Of a stretch of 64,000 bases of DNA, positions 15,798-26,671 are shown piece by piece. The position numbers were made by a program, and so were the translations under genes. Every line of letters starts with the position of its first letter. The stretch's first letter is position 1. The DNA lies in NCBI GenBank assembly GCA_019356535.1, contig CP037918.1, positions 1,178,001-1,242,000 on the forward strand, written 5' to 3'. A model generated the notes under the pieces. That model was not told where the DNA came from. It worked only from the letters and a program-made list of their open reading frames with translations, and searched no databases. The stretch is from Chromatiaceae bacterium (GTDB lineage: Bacteria; Pseudomonadota; Gammaproteobacteria; Chromatiales; Chromatiaceae).

Positions 15798-16439
15798 TCA
15801 GCGCGCTGGCGTATCCTGCCCGCTCGAGCCGCGCGTTTCCGATTCGTCGCCCCAATCCTGGCGGATGCGCTCCAGCCCCTCGCGATAGGCCTGGGCATCG
15901 CCGTACTCGAAGAAGGACAGCGAGCGTTCGTGGGCGCCGCGGGCCGGGCGCGCGTGCTGTATCGGGCACCAGTATTGCTCGGTGCGGGCCACGATCTCGC
16001 GGGCATAGGCCATCACTCCGTTGCCATAGCCGCAGTAGGCGCAGTTGAGTTTCTCGATGACGTTGAGATAGGGCAGGCGATGGCGGTCGATCACCACGTA
16101 GTCGCGGCGTCGTACCCGCGGGATGCGGTAGGCGCGAAAACAGATGTGCTGGTAGAGGGTGACGCTCAGGTCGAGCAGGGCGATGGGCACGATCATGACG
16201 TAGATCACCGGTGCGGTGAGGATGTTCCGCAGCGGTGCCCGGGCAATGTAGCGCCATACCCCGGTGCGGTAGCGGCGCTGGAGCTGGCGCATGCTGCGCT
16301 CGAAGGTGACGCGCCCGCGGCGCAGACTGTAGTGGAAGCGCTGGCGTTGCTCGGCCAGCAGCCGTTCCATCTCTTGGGAGAGTTCGGCCTGGGTGTCCCT
16401 GAGCCGTTGCAGAAGTTCTTCGATACGGGCGTCGTACAT
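15798..16439 (-). CDS. Conserved membrane protein, function unknown
   Basis: A 213-residue protein starting MYDARIEELLQRLRDTQAEL. An N-terminal coiled coil (residues 1-60) is followed by Arg-rich helices, one long hydrophobic segment (LTAPVIYVMIVPIALLDLSV, near residue 80) and a soluble C-terminal part with an invariant-looking LNVIEKLNCAYCGYGNGVMA, which holds a CxxC pair, then EQYWCPIQH with another cysteine. The CxxC plus Cys-x2-His arrangement suggests metal binding. I know of similar uncharacterised proteobacterial proteins but not of a function. An upstream extension in the same frame is unlikely because it is Pro/His-rich and lacks a start signal. Confidence 0.7.
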   Translation of the reverse strand: MYDARIEELLQRLRDTQAELSQEMERLLAEQRQRFHYSLRRGRVTFERSMRQLQRRYRTGVWRYIARAPLRNILTAPVIYVMIVPIALLDLSVTLYQHICFRAYRIPRVRRRDYVVIDRHRLPYLNVIEKLNCAYCGYGNGVMAYAREIVARTEQYWCPIQHARPARGAHERSLSFFEYGDAQAYREGLERIRQDWGDESETRGSSGQDTPAR

Positions 16440-16529
16440 GGCGTGCTCCGGTGAGTGGGCTCGGGGGGGGCGATGCGGGTGGCACGGTTGATAGTAACGC
16501 AGTACCACCCGCGTCAACGCGTCGTTTAG

Positions 16530-16686
16530 CCCCCCAGAACAAGTCTGGGCCGAAGAGATTGGTGTCAGATTGCGTCAGTTCAAGGCGCGGATTGCACGGA
16601 ACAGCCCGCTATTGCGAAGATTCGTAACGCAGAAATGGTGCATTCTGGCGTCAAGATCCCGGTTCACACCTTAGTTCTCTGGGGGG
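16530..16686. repeat. Intergenic segment bounded by inverted repeats
   Basis: The 394-base gap at 16440-16833 has no supported gene. Within it CCCCCCAGAAC (16530-16540) faces GTTCTCTGGGGGG (16674-16686), an imperfect terminal inverted repeat around about 135 bases. It could be a small non-autonomous element or a long hairpin, and I see no matching copy elsewhere in the window. Confidence 0.35.
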
Positions 16687-16833
16687 ATTGACACGCACCT
16701 GGCCAGTGCAGGCGATGCCGGCTACAACACCATCAGGTCCTTGACTGGGTGGCGATGCCGGTTGGGCCGGCAGCATCGGAGGCATGCCGTCGCCTCAGTA
16801 CAGCTCAGCCTGGTTCTGGCGTGGTCTCATCGT

Positions 16834-17667
16834 TCACTGCCTGGTCTCCTCCAGGGGAACGGTCAGCACTTCGCAACGGGCATGGTGGATCACCGCGCTG
16901 GCGGTGGAGCCCAGCAGGCGCCCGAGCGCGCCGCGCCCATGGCGGCCGAGCACGATCAGGTCGGCCTGCCAGGCCTCGGCCTGTGACAGCAGTACCCGTT
17001 TCGGCGTGCCGGGGACCACCTGGCCGCTGACGCGTGCGTCATCGATTTCGCGCAGCAGGTCCTGCAGGCGTTTCTCCGCCACCTCGGTGAGCTGTTGCTC
17101 GATGGCGAGCGGGATCACCGGGTCGTAGGCTTCGTCCACGTAGCTCGGGTAATCGACTGCGTGCAGCAGTTGCACCCTGGCCTCCGGGTGCTGTTCGAGG
17201 ATGTCGAGCGCGCGCTGCACCACACGCTGGCCTTCCGGCGTGAATTCCACCCCGACCAGGATCCGTTGCCAGGGTCGGAGTGGGCTATCGGCGGGGTGTT
17301 CCTGCAGCTCGCGCTGGCGCAGCCAGTCCCAGGCCTCGGAGAGCCGGTCTTCTTCGAAGAAGCGTACCTCGGCCTGGGTGAAAGGGGTGGCCAGGGCCGT
17401 CATCCAGCGTTGCAGCCGGCCCTTGCCCACGATGGCAAAGCGTTTGAAATCCTTGGGGTGGGCCTTGAGGAAACGGAGGTCGTCCGCTGCGGCCTCCAGT
17501 TCCCAGCCCTTGAAATCGTGCAGTTCGAACAGCACCGAGAGCGGGCCGCGTTCGCGGATCAGTGCCTCAAGCTCGGGCAGAAAGGCCTGGTAGTCGGCAT
17601 GCGTGAGCCGGCCGGTGAGGCGGTAGGCGACGATGGTATCGTCATGCACGGGGATCGGGTGGATCAT
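16834..17667 (-). CDS. SpoIIAA-like/STAS domain fused to universal stress protein (UspA)
   Basis: A 277-residue two-domain protein. Residues 1-125 resemble the SpoIIAA-like (DUF3478) fold: RLTHADYQAFLPELEALI, LFELHDFKGWELEAAADDL and KRFAIVGKGRLQRWM. Residues 130-275 are a UspA domain starting RILVGVEFTPEGQRVV and ending with the ATP-binding GRHGRGALGRLLGSTASAVI, so nucleotide binding is likely. Each domain is common alone; the fusion suggests a stress or membrane-associated regulatory protein. It is on the same strand as, and 52 bases downstream of, the mechanosensitive channel gene, so the two may be co-transcribed in an osmotic-stress unit. Confidence 0.82.
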   Translation of the reverse strand: MIHPIPVHDDTIVAYRLTGRLTHADYQAFLPELEALIRERGPLSVLFELHDFKGWELEAAADDLRFLKAHPKDFKRFAIVGKGRLQRWMTALATPFTQAEVRFFEEDRLSEAWDWLRQRELQEHPADSPLRPWQRILVGVEFTPEGQRVVQRALDILEQHPEARVQLLHAVDYPSYVDEAYDPVIPLAIEQQLTEVAEKRLQDLLREIDDARVSGQVVPGTPKRVLLSQAEAWQADLIVLGRHGRGALGRLLGSTASAVIHHARCEVLTVPLEETRQ

Positions 17668-17719
17668 GGCGGCCTCCTGGCACGGTTATGAGGGTGGAGG
17701 CCGGGCCTTCCACCGAGGA

Positions 17720-20629
17720 TCAAGCGGTATTCGGTGCGGGGCCGCTTTCGGGGCGGATCTCGCGGATATGCACATCGCGCTGCGGGAAGGGGATTTCGAT
17801 CTTCGCTTCCTTGAGTGCGTCCCAGATGGCGAACATCACCTTGGACTTCACGTCCATGCGGCCGAACTGGCCGACATCAACATAGTAGATGACGCGAAAG
17901 TCCACCGAGGAATCACCGAAATTGTCGAGTTGCACTTGCGGTGGCGGCCGCAGCATCACCTCGGGCTGCATGGTGACCGCCTCCTCTATCACCCGCGCAG
18001 CCTCGTGAGGGTCATCGTTGTAGCTGATGCCGACCTGGAGCACGGTACGCACCACCGGGTCGGAGCGGGTCCAGTTGGTAAACGCGTTGCTCACCAGTTC
18101 GGCATTGGGAATGATGACCTCCTGGTTGTCCCAGGTGCGCACCGTGGCCGAGCGGATGCCGATATAGGTGATCTCGCCCTCGTACTGGCCCACGGTCACC
18201 CAGTCGCCGGCGCGAATCGGGCGCTCGGCGAGCAGGATCAGGCCGCTGATGAAGTTGTTGGCGATGTTCTGCAGGCCAAAACCGATACCTACGCCGAGCG
18301 CGCCGGCGAATACCGCCAGGCTGGTAAGGTTGATGCCCAGGAGGTTGACCGCCAGCAGCAGGCCCAACAGCACGGTGAAATACTGGGTAAACACCGCCAG
18401 GCTGTTGCGCATGCCGCGGTCGGCCACGCCGGCGTATAGCCAGTCGAAGCTCAGTCGGCGGATCCAGCTCCCGGCGGGGAAGGCGCCGACCGCCGCGATC
18501 AGCGAGATGATCAGGTGCGCCAGGTCGATGGTGGTGTCACCGATGCTGAACAGGGGATGTTTCAGGGCGGTGCGTACCAGCTCGAGTATGGTCGACTGTC
18601 TGCCCAGGCCATAGACCGCCACCAGCGCGAGGATGGCGGCAACCGCCAGCGCGAAGCGTGCTACCAGGTGCAGGGGGCGAATCAGTCCTTCGTACCAGAG
18701 GGCGCTGCGTTTTTCGTCGCGTGCCACGTAGCGGCCGACGGCATCGGCCAGGTCCCCCAGCAGGCCGCGCAGCACCAGCCAGGTGGCGATGATGAGGATG
18801 GTGGCGATGAGGTACCAGGCGATGAGCCCGGCCAGGTTCATGTAGCCCGCCAGGCCGGGAATAGAGATGCCCAGCATGGCCAATGGCACCAGCAGGGAGA
18901 TCATGCGCACCACCCACAACCAGTACGCGCTGGTGCCGTGGTCGCGCAGGCGCCGGATCAGCAGGGCGCGCAGGCGGAATCCCAGATAGACCGCAGGCAG
19001 CAGGCTGAGCATGAACAGGCGCTTGGCGATCAGCGCCATCGGCTCGCTGAGCAGACCCAGGCGGTCGAGGCCGGCGATCAGGCCGAACACACCACTGACC
19101 CAGATATTGATGCTGATCAGGTGGTGCAGCCGGACTTCGGCATCGGTGGCGGGCACCAGGGGCGAGACCAGGAACCAGTAGGCGACATCCCGCAGGAATC
19201 GGATGGCCACCCAGGTGCCGAAGAAGAGCAAGACCAGTGTCACAAGGCCTGTGGGGGCGTCGAGCAGCCACAGGGCACTGCCCAGTCCCAGCAGTATGCT
19301 GGCGGGGATGCTGATGCCACGCAGCACGTGCAGGGCGATGGCGCTGATGCGTGTGGCGAAGTTCTGCGCTTGCAGGGCGCGGCGGCGAGTGCCGCGCATG
19401 CGATAGTGGTAACTGGTACCGATGCCCAGGGGGATCAGTACCAACAGCAGGGCGCCGAGTGTGCGTTCGGCGCTGGTGTCGTTGATTTGCTGGAGCAGGC
19501 GCTGATACTCGTCGACCAGCAGCTTGCCCAGGGTGCCAGGCAGCTGTACCAGTTCGCCCAGCAGTGCTTTCCAGAGGCCCGGCTTGCGTGGAAAGGATTG
19601 ACGCGCGGTCAGGTCCTGGTTGAGCAGCTCCCGGTAGGTGCGGGTCATTGCAGCGTGGCGCTCCTCGAGCGTCTTGCGCAGGGCCTTCGCTTCGTCGAGC
19701 TGGTCGCTCAGGGCGCGTTCGTCCTTGCGCAGCAGGCGATCGATGCGTTCGGCAATGCGTGCCGACAGCTCGCCGGCCTTGCGCTTCTGAGCGAGCACCT
19801 GGCGCTGTGACTTCACCAGTTCGAGCTTGCGCCCGAGCAGGTCGCTCACCGAGTCGAGTTCCTGCTGCAGGGCGCTGAGCTTTTTCAAGTCGCCTGCCAA
19901 CAGTTCGATGTCGCTGGTGCGGATTTCGCGGTTGCGCGAGGCCAGGTGATCGAAGGCACTGCGTACGCTGGCCAGCTTGAGGCGTGTCTGGGTGATGAAG
20001 ATGCCGTTCTCGGCAGCGTCGATGCGTGCCTGCAGCAGGGCGCGCTGTGCGCGTTTGTCCTCGCCCAGTGCAGCCAGCTGTTCGCGCAGTTGTTTCAGGG
20101 TGGTATTGAAGCGGGCGATTTCCTGTGCCGACCGTTCTTCCAGGCGCTTGAGGTCGGCCAGCAGGGCGGCCTCCTGTTGTTGTGCATAGGCCTCGCGCAA
20201 CCGCTCGGTCCAGCGCGTCAGCTCGCCGATGCGTGCCTGGGTGCGGGACAGGCTCTCTTCGGTGTTCTGTCGCTGCCGACGCAAGGCGTCCAGGCGTTGC
20301 TGCTGGGCGTCCAGCGCCTCGCGCAGCACCTGTCGTTGCTCCTCGGTGGTCGCCGCCTCCAGCGAAGCCTTCATCCAGCCGAGTTGTTTCTCGGCCTCGT
20401 CCTCGCGCTGGCGTGCCCCATTGAGCTCCAGGCGCAGCGATTCCAGACGCAGCTTTGTGGCCTTGAGCTCCAGCTCTGCCTGCTGGATGGTCAGTGGAGT
20501 GATGCGTGCGGGCAGGGCGCGTGTCTCGATGTTGCCTTGCGGCCCCGCATCGTCGGGAGATTGCGCCGTGGCAATCGGAGCAACGAGCAGGATGATCGCA
20601 AGAACGAGGAAACGACTCAGGGCGTGCAA
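17720..20629 (-). CDS. MscK/MscM-type mechanosensitive channel
   Basis: A 969-residue inner-membrane channel that opens under membrane tension. It has a signal peptide (LVLAIILLVAPIATA), a periplasmic coiled-coil region at about 45-340, then about 10 membrane helices. The MscS core is near residue 780: the pore helix has the Gly/Ala pattern in LAVFAGALGVGIGFGLQNIA, followed by NNFISGLILLAERPIRAGDWV and the beta domain with IGIRSATVRTWDNQEVIIPN. The C-terminal domain runs to VHIREIRPES. Length is close to E. coli MscM (YjeP, 1107) and MscK (1120) but shorter. The UspA fusion follows. Confidence 0.9.
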   Translation of the reverse strand: MHALSRFLVLAIILLVAPIATAQSPDDAGPQGNIETRALPARITPLTIQQAELELKATKLRLESLRLELNGARQREDEAEKQLGWMKASLEAATTEEQRQVLREALDAQQQRLDALRRQRQNTEESLSRTQARIGELTRWTERLREAYAQQQEAALLADLKRLEERSAQEIARFNTTLKQLREQLAALGEDKRAQRALLQARIDAAENGIFITQTRLKLASVRSAFDHLASRNREIRTSDIELLAGDLKKLSALQQELDSVSDLLGRKLELVKSQRQVLAQKRKAGELSARIAERIDRLLRKDERALSDQLDEAKALRKTLEERHAAMTRTYRELLNQDLTARQSFPRKPGLWKALLGELVQLPGTLGKLLVDEYQRLLQQINDTSAERTLGALLLVLIPLGIGTSYHYRMRGTRRRALQAQNFATRISAIALHVLRGISIPASILLGLGSALWLLDAPTGLVTLVLLFFGTWVAIRFLRDVAYWFLVSPLVPATDAEVRLHHLISINIWVSGVFGLIAGLDRLGLLSEPMALIAKRLFMLSLLPAVYLGFRLRALLIRRLRDHGTSAYWLWVVRMISLLVPLAMLGISIPGLAGYMNLAGLIAWYLIATILIIATWLVLRGLLGDLADAVGRYVARDEKRSALWYEGLIRPLHLVARFALAVAAILALVAVYGLGRQSTILELVRTALKHPLFSIGDTTIDLAHLIISLIAAVGAFPAGSWIRRLSFDWLYAGVADRGMRNSLAVFTQYFTVLLGLLLAVNLLGINLTSLAVFAGALGVGIGFGLQNIANNFISGLILLAERPIRAGDWVTVGQYEGEITYIGIRSATVRTWDNQEVIIPNAELVSNAFTNWTRSDPVVRTVLQVGISYNDDPHEAARVIEEAVTMQPEVMLRPPPQVQLDNFGDSSVDFRVIYYVDVGQFGRMDVKSKVMFAIWDALKEAKIEIPFPQRDVHIREIRPESGPAPNTA

Positions 20630-20835
20630 CAGGGGGGTCTCCAGGCCGGCGACACGAACGCGATCAAGTTACTCCCAGTGTGGAATGCTTGCAATCTTGC
20701 CGTATCCTCAGGTGTTTTAGAATGCAGTTCGGCTTACTGCCAGGCGGTACGAGCGGGAATGGCCAGGCGGCGGCACAATGTCTCGTACAGCCAGCGCACA
20801 CCGCCTCCACCCCAGCATGCGATGTGAAAAGTTTC

Positions 20836-22149
20836 ATGGACTTATGTGAACGCGATGCCCGTTGCCTTTGGCACCCCTACAGTGCCTGGGGTGCCGACCT
20901 GCCGCTGTTCGGCGTGCGCCGTGCCGAGGGGGTACGGCTGTATCTGGAGGATGGTCGCGAGCTGATCGACGGCATGGCCTCCTGGTGGTGCGTGATCCAC
21001 GGTTACAACCACCCGGTGCTCAATGCCGCGATCGAGCACCAGCTGCGGGACATGGCGCACGTCATGTTTGGTGGGCTCACCCACGAGCCGGCGGTCGCAC
21101 TGGCCGAGCGCCTGGTGGCGATCACGCCTGACGGGCTGGATGTGGTGTTCTTTGCCGATTCGGGCTCGGTGGCCATCGAGGCGGCGATGAAGATGGCCAT
21201 CCAGTACCAGGTGGCGCGAGGCGAGCCGCAGCGACGGCGTTTCCTCACCCCGCGCGGCGGTTATCACGGCGATACCCTGCACGCCATGTCGGTGTGCGAT
21301 CCGGTCACCGGCATGCACGGCCTGTTCCGCGAGGTGCTGCCGCAACAGCTGTTCGTGGAGCGACCCGAACCTGCCTTCGGGCAGGCCTGCGAGGCGCGTA
21401 ATCTGGCCGCGCTGGAGGCGGCCTTTGCCGAGCATGCCGGCGAACTGGCCGGGGTGATCCTCGAGCCCATCGTGCAGGGCGCCGGTGGCATGCGTTTCTA
21501 CTCGACCGACTGGCTGCGTGCGGTGCGCGCCCTGTGTGACCGCCACGATGTCCCGCTGATTGCCGACGAGATCGCCACCGGTTTCGGGCGCAGCGGGCGC
21601 CTGTTCGCCTGCGAGCACGCCGGGGTGACGCCTGACATCCTTGCCCTGGGCAAGGCGCTGACCGGCGGCTACATGACCCTGGCGGCCCTGCTCACCACCC
21701 CGAAGATTGCCGGCACCATCGCGGGGGGCGAGCCGGGGCTGTTCATGCATGGCCCTACCTTCATGGCCAACCCGCTGGCCTGCGCGGTGGCGCGTGCGAG
21801 CATCGACCTGTTGCTCGACTCGCCCTGGCAGATGCGGGTCGACGCCATCGAGGACGCGCTGCGCCGCGGGCTGGCGCCCTGCGCCGACCTGCCGCACGTC
21901 GCCGAGGTGCGCGTTCTCGGCGCCATCGGCGTGGTCGAACTCACCGAGCCGGTGGACATGAAGACGGTCCAGCCGCGATTCGTGGAGCACGGCGTCTGGG
22001 TGCGTCCCTTTGGTCGCCTGGTCTACCTGATGCCCCCTTTCGTGATCGACAGGGAGGACCTGGCGCGGCTGTGTGGCGCAGTAGTCGAGGTGGTCGGTGA
22101 GCTGGCGGTCCGTGGTGGGCGCTGCGTTCCGTGCAACGCTTCTATATAA
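20836..22149 (+). CDS. bioA: BioA, adenosylmethionine-8-amino-7-oxononanoate aminotransferase
   Basis: A 437-residue fold-type I PLP enzyme that makes 7,8-diaminopelargonate in biotin synthesis, using SAM as amino donor. BioA-specific features include HPYSAWGADLP at the start, SWWCVIHGYNHP, the GGYHGDTLHAMSV block, the Asp in LIADEIATGFGRSG and the PLP lysine in LALGKALTGGYM. The ATG at 20836 gives the normal family length; the longer upstream frame has no family similarity. It is divergent from the MscK-like gene and leads into thrS. No other bio genes are visible, so biotin genes are scattered in this genome. Confidence 0.95.
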   Translation: MDLCERDARCLWHPYSAWGADLPLFGVRRAEGVRLYLEDGRELIDGMASWWCVIHGYNHPVLNAAIEHQLRDMAHVMFGGLTHEPAVALAERLVAITPDGLDVVFFADSGSVAIEAAMKMAIQYQVARGEPQRRRFLTPRGGYHGDTLHAMSVCDPVTGMHGLFREVLPQQLFVERPEPAFGQACEARNLAALEAAFAEHAGELAGVILEPIVQGAGGMRFYSTDWLRAVRALCDRHDVPLIADEIATGFGRSGRLFACEHAGVTPDILALGKALTGGYMTLAALLTTPKIAGTIAGGEPGLFMHGPTFMANPLACAVARASIDLLLDSPWQMRVDAIEDALRRGLAPCADLPHVAEVRVLGAIGVVELTEPVDMKTVQPRFVEHGVWVRPFGRLVYLMPPFVIDREDLARLCGAVVEVVGELAVRGGRCVPCNASI

Positions 22150-22150
22150 T
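22145..22150 (+). promoter_or_regulatory. Candidate -10 box upstream of thrS
   Basis: A perfect TATAAT lies at the very end of bioA, 57 bases before the thrS ATG. No convincing -35 hexamer is visible 16-18 bases upstream, so it is a likely but weakly supported promoter for the thrS-infC cluster. Confidence 0.4.
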
Positions 22151-22206
22151 TGCCGGCCGATCCTGCGCCGGCACCCGGCGCCTTTTCGTTTTATCGAGGA
22201 AGGAAC

Positions 22207-24117
22207 ATGCCTGTCATCACGTTGCCCGACGGTTCCCAGCGCGCCTATGATCACCCGGTGACGGTCGCCGAGGTGGCCGCCGACATCGGCCCGGGGCTGG
22301 CCAAGGCTGCGCTTGCCGGCAAGCTCGACGGCGAACTGGTGGACCTCTCGCGCACCATCGACCGTGATGCCGAACTCGCGATCGTCACTGCGCGCGACGA
22401 AGAGGCGCTGGAGTTGATTCGCCACGATGCGGCGCACGTGATGGCGCAGGCGGTACAGGAACTCTACCCTGGCACCCAGGTGACCATCGGCCCGGCGATC
22501 GAGGACGGCTTCTACTACGACTTCGCACGTGAGGAACCCTTCACCCCCGAGGACCTGCAGAAGATCGAGGATCGCATGCGCGAGATCGTCGGTCGCGACC
22601 TGCCCATCGTGCGCGAGGTCTGGGACCGCGAAGAGGCCAAGAAGGTCTTCGGCGAGATCGGCGAACACTACAAGGTCGAGATCATCGACGCCATTCCCGA
22701 GGGCGAGGAGATCTCGGTCTACCGTCAGGGCGACTGGTTCGATGTCTGCCGTGGTCCGCACCTGCCCAGCACCGGCAAGCTGCCCAAGGCCTTCAAGCTG
22801 ATGAAGCTGGCCGGCGCCTACTGGCGGGGGGATGCGAACAACGCCATGCTGCAACGCATCTATGGCACCGCCTGGCGCGACAAGAAGGAGCTCAAGGCCT
22901 ATCTCAAGCGCCTGGAAGAGGCCGAGAAGCGCGATCACCGGCGCATCGGCCGCCAGCTCGACCTGTTCCACACCCAGGAAGAGGCGCCGGGCATGGTGTT
23001 CTGGCACGACAAGGGCTGGCGCATCTATCTCACCATCGAGAACTACATCCGCGAGAAGCTGCGCGCGCACGGCTACCAGGAGGTGCACACCCCGCAGGTG
23101 ATCGACCGCAGCCTGTGGGAGAAGTCGGGCCACTGGGACAAGTTCGGTGACATGATCTTCACCACGCATTCGGAGAATCGTGATTACGCGATCAAGCCGA
23201 TGAACTGCCCGGCGCACATCCAGATCTTCAACCAGGGGCTCAAGAGCTACCGGGACCTGCCGCTGCGCCTGGCCGAATTCGGTTCTTGCCACCGCAACGA
23301 GCCCTCGGGCACCTTGCATGGGCTGATGCGGGTGCGCAACTTCGTGCAGGACGATGCGCACATCTTCTGTACCGAGGAGCAGATCCTGCCCGAGGTGCTG
23401 GCCTTCATTGACCTGCTGTTCGAGGTCTATCGCGATTTCGGTTTCGAGGATGTCCAGATCAAGCTGTCTACCCGTCCGGAAAAACGCGTAGGTTCCGAGG
23501 CGTTATGGGATAAAGCAGAGAAAGCACTCGAAGATGCGCTGAACGAGCGCGGCGTGGAGTGGAAGCTGCAACCGGGCGAGGGTGCCTTCTACGGGCCGAA
23601 GATCGAGTTCGCCCTCAAGGACTGCCTGGGTCGGGTCTGGCAACTGGGCACCATCCAGCTCGACTTCTCCATGCCCGAGCGCCTGGGCGCGACCTATGTC
23701 GCCGAGGACAACAGCAAGAAGACGCCGGTGATGCTGCACCGCGCCATCCTGGGTTCGCTGGAGCGCTTCATCGGCATCCTCATCGAGCACTATGCCGGTG
23801 CGTTGCCGCTGTGGCTGGCGCCGGTGCAGGCGGTGGTGATGAACATTACCGACCGGCAGGCACCGTTCGTCGGCGAAGTCGCGGAATTCCTGCAGGGACG
23901 CGGTATTCGCGTGGAAACGGACTTGAGAAACGAGAAGATCGGCTTTAAAATTCGCGAGCATACCTTGCAGAAGGTGCCCTACCTCTTGGTGGTGGGGGAC
24001 CGTGAAGTGGAGGACCGCAGCGTCGCGGTGCGAACCCGTGACGGCAAGGATCTGGGGGTCATGTCCCTCGACGACCTTGCCGGGCATCTCGAGCAGGAGA
24101 TCGCCCAGCGGTCCTGA
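22207..24117 (+). CDS. thrS: ThrS, threonyl-tRNA synthetase
   Basis: A 636-residue class II synthetase charging tRNA-Thr. In order are the TGS domain ([13 protein letters not shown], 1-60), the editing domain with [16 protein letters not shown] and a CRGPHLP motif, and the catalytic core with [23 protein letters not shown] (zinc Cys), the class II motif 2 [28 protein letters not shown] and [19 protein letters not shown] (motif 3), then the anticodon-binding domain from [14 protein letters not shown]. It is full length. AGGAAGGA precedes the ATG. It heads the conserved thrS-infC-rpmI-rplT-pheST cluster. Confidence 0.97.
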   Translation: MPVITLPDGSQRAYDHPVTVAEVAADIGPGLAKAALAGKLDGELVDLSRTIDRDAELAIVTARDEEALELIRHDAAHVMAQAVQELYPGTQVTIGPAIEDGFYYDFAREEPFTPEDLQKIEDRMREIVGRDLPIVREVWDREEAKKVFGEIGEHYKVEIIDAIPEGEEISVYRQGDWFDVCRGPHLPSTGKLPKAFKLMKLAGAYWRGDANNAMLQRIYGTAWRDKKELKAYLKRLEEAEKRDHRRIGRQLDLFHTQEEAPGMVFWHDKGWRIYLTIENYIREKLRAHGYQEVHTPQVIDRSLWEKSGHWDKFGDMIFTTHSENRDYAIKPMNCPAHIQIFNQGLKSYRDLPLRLAEFGSCHRNEPSGTLHGLMRVRNFVQDDAHIFCTEEQILPEVLAFIDLLFEVYRDFGFEDVQIKLSTRPEKRVGSEALWDKAEKALEDALNERGVEWKLQPGEGAFYGPKIEFALKDCLGRVWQLGTIQLDFSMPERLGATYVAEDNSKKTPVMLHRAILGSLERFIGILIEHYAGALPLWLAPVQAVVMNITDRQAPFVGEVAEFLQGRGIRVETDLRNEKIGFKIREHTLQKVPYLLVVGDREVEDRSVAVRTRDGKDLGVMSLDDLAGHLEQEIAQRS

Positions 24118-24194
24118 CCGGCTGCCCGATCAGCAAGCATGTCCCAGGCATGTCCTGTTGTCGGGCGGTTTTGTTTTTTTGGAGGAATCAGGAC

Positions 24195-24716
24195 ATCGCC
24201 AAACAAGAAAAGCGCAATCGTCTGAACGGGGACATCACCGCCCCCGAGGTCAGGCTCATCGGCGCAGATGGAGAACAAATCGGGATCGTCAGCCTCGAGG
24301 AGGCCCAGCGTGTCGCCGACAGCGCCGGGCTCGATCTGGTGGAGATCGTTCCCAACGCCGAGCCACCTGTCTGCCGTATCATGGACTATGGCAAGTTCGT
24401 GTTCGAGCAGAAGAAACAGCGGCAGGAGGCGCGCAAGAAGCAGAAGCAGGTCCAGGTCAAGGAGGTCAAGTTCCGGCCCGGGACTGACATCGGCGACTAC
24501 AAGGTCAAGCTGCGCAACCTCAGGCGGTTTCTCGAAAACGGCGACAAGTGCAAGGTGACCATGCGTTTTCGTGGTCGCGAGCACGCACACCGCGAGCTCG
24601 GGCTGGAGATGCTCAAGCGCGTTGAGCGCGACCTGGCCGACATCTCCCAGGTGGAGCAGCGACCGATCATGGAAGGGCGCCAGATGGTGATGGTGCTCGG
24701 TCCGCTGAAGAAGTGA
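24195..24716 (+). CDS. infC: InfC, translation initiation factor IF-3 (ATC start)
   Basis: A 173-residue IF-3 with both domains: RRLNG-like start at residue 8-10 ([17 protein letters not shown]), the inter-domain linker [15 protein letters not shown], and the C-domain with [29 protein letters not shown] and a final [11 protein letters not shown]. There is no ATG, GTG or TTG in a sensible place. An ATC at 24195 follows GGAGGA (24181-24186) by eight bases. IF-3 genes characteristically use rare AUU/AUC starts so that IF-3 represses its own translation by discriminating against them. An upstream in-frame ATG at 24150 lacks a Shine-Dalgarno and family similarity. Confidence 0.93.
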   Translation: MAKQEKRNRLNGDITAPEVRLIGADGEQIGIVSLEEAQRVADSAGLDLVEIVPNAEPPVCRIMDYGKFVFEQKKQRQEARKKQKQVQVKEVKFRPGTDIGDYKVKLRNLRRFLENGDKCKVTMRFRGREHAHRELGLEMLKRVERDLADISQVEQRPIMEGRQMVMVLGPLKK

Positions 24717-24808
24717 TACCGAATCCGGCGGCATCGCCGCCACGGGTGGCCGGGCCCAAGGCATTGCCTGGGTCACTCTGAAGCAACCTCGATACAGGAG
24801 AAAGCAAA

Positions 24809-25003
24809 ATGCCCAAGATCAAGACCCTCCGGGGTGCTGCCAAGCGCTTCCGTGTCACTGCTGGTGGCATCAAGCGCAACCAGTCGCACCGCCGTCACAT
24901 CCTGACGAAGAAATCCACCAAGCGTAAGCGTCACCTGCGCGCGCCGTCCATGCTGCACAAGAACGATGTGGCCGCGGCCCGCCGCATGATCCCCTACGCC
25001 TGA
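24809..25003 (+). CDS. rpmI: RpmI, 50S ribosomal protein L35
   Basis: A 64-residue, very basic protein matching L35 throughout: [19 protein letters not shown] at the start, the [15 protein letters not shown] core and a C-terminal [12 protein letters not shown]. Normal length is 64-65. GGAG precedes the ATG. It lies between infC and rplT; in E. coli, L20 represses this operon by binding upstream of rpmI, and the 92-base infC-rpmI gap is a possible place for that. Confidence 0.97.
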   Translation: MPKIKTLRGAAKRFRVTAGGIKRNQSHRRHILTKKSTKRKRHLRAPSMLHKNDVAAARRMIPYA

Positions 25004-25018
25004 CCGGAGGACTGAAGC

Positions 25019-26495
<1,477 letters not shown>

Positions 26496-26497
26496 GA

Positions 26498-26639
26498 AGA
26501 AAAACCACGAAGTACACGAAGCACACAAAGGGTGGCGGGGCGATGTGAGGCGAACACCGCTGTGCGCGAAAGGGTGTCGGGAAGGCGAACGACGGCACTC
26601 TCGACGTTCTTCGCGCCCTTTGTGGGCTTTGTGGTGAAG
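26498..26639. repeat. Dispersed-repeat-like element between pheS and pheT
   Basis: The gap contains direct copies of an ACCACRAAG/CACRAAG unit on the left (ACCACGAAG, TACACGAAG, CACACAAAG, 26504-26530) and the inverted form on the right (CTTTGTGGGCTTTGTGGT, 26618-26635). The ends thus form an imperfect inverted repeat around about 80 bases. This matches a widespread proteobacterial intergenic repeat style based on CACGAAGG-type units. It separates two genes that are normally adjacent. Confidence 0.6.
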
Positions 26640-26671
26640 ATTGACATGCAAGTCTCTAAGGACCAGTAACG

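Noticed and set aside
20842-23361. Open frame of 839 codons opposite bioA and thrS
   Set aside because: It spans two confirmed genes in antisense and has no domain signature.
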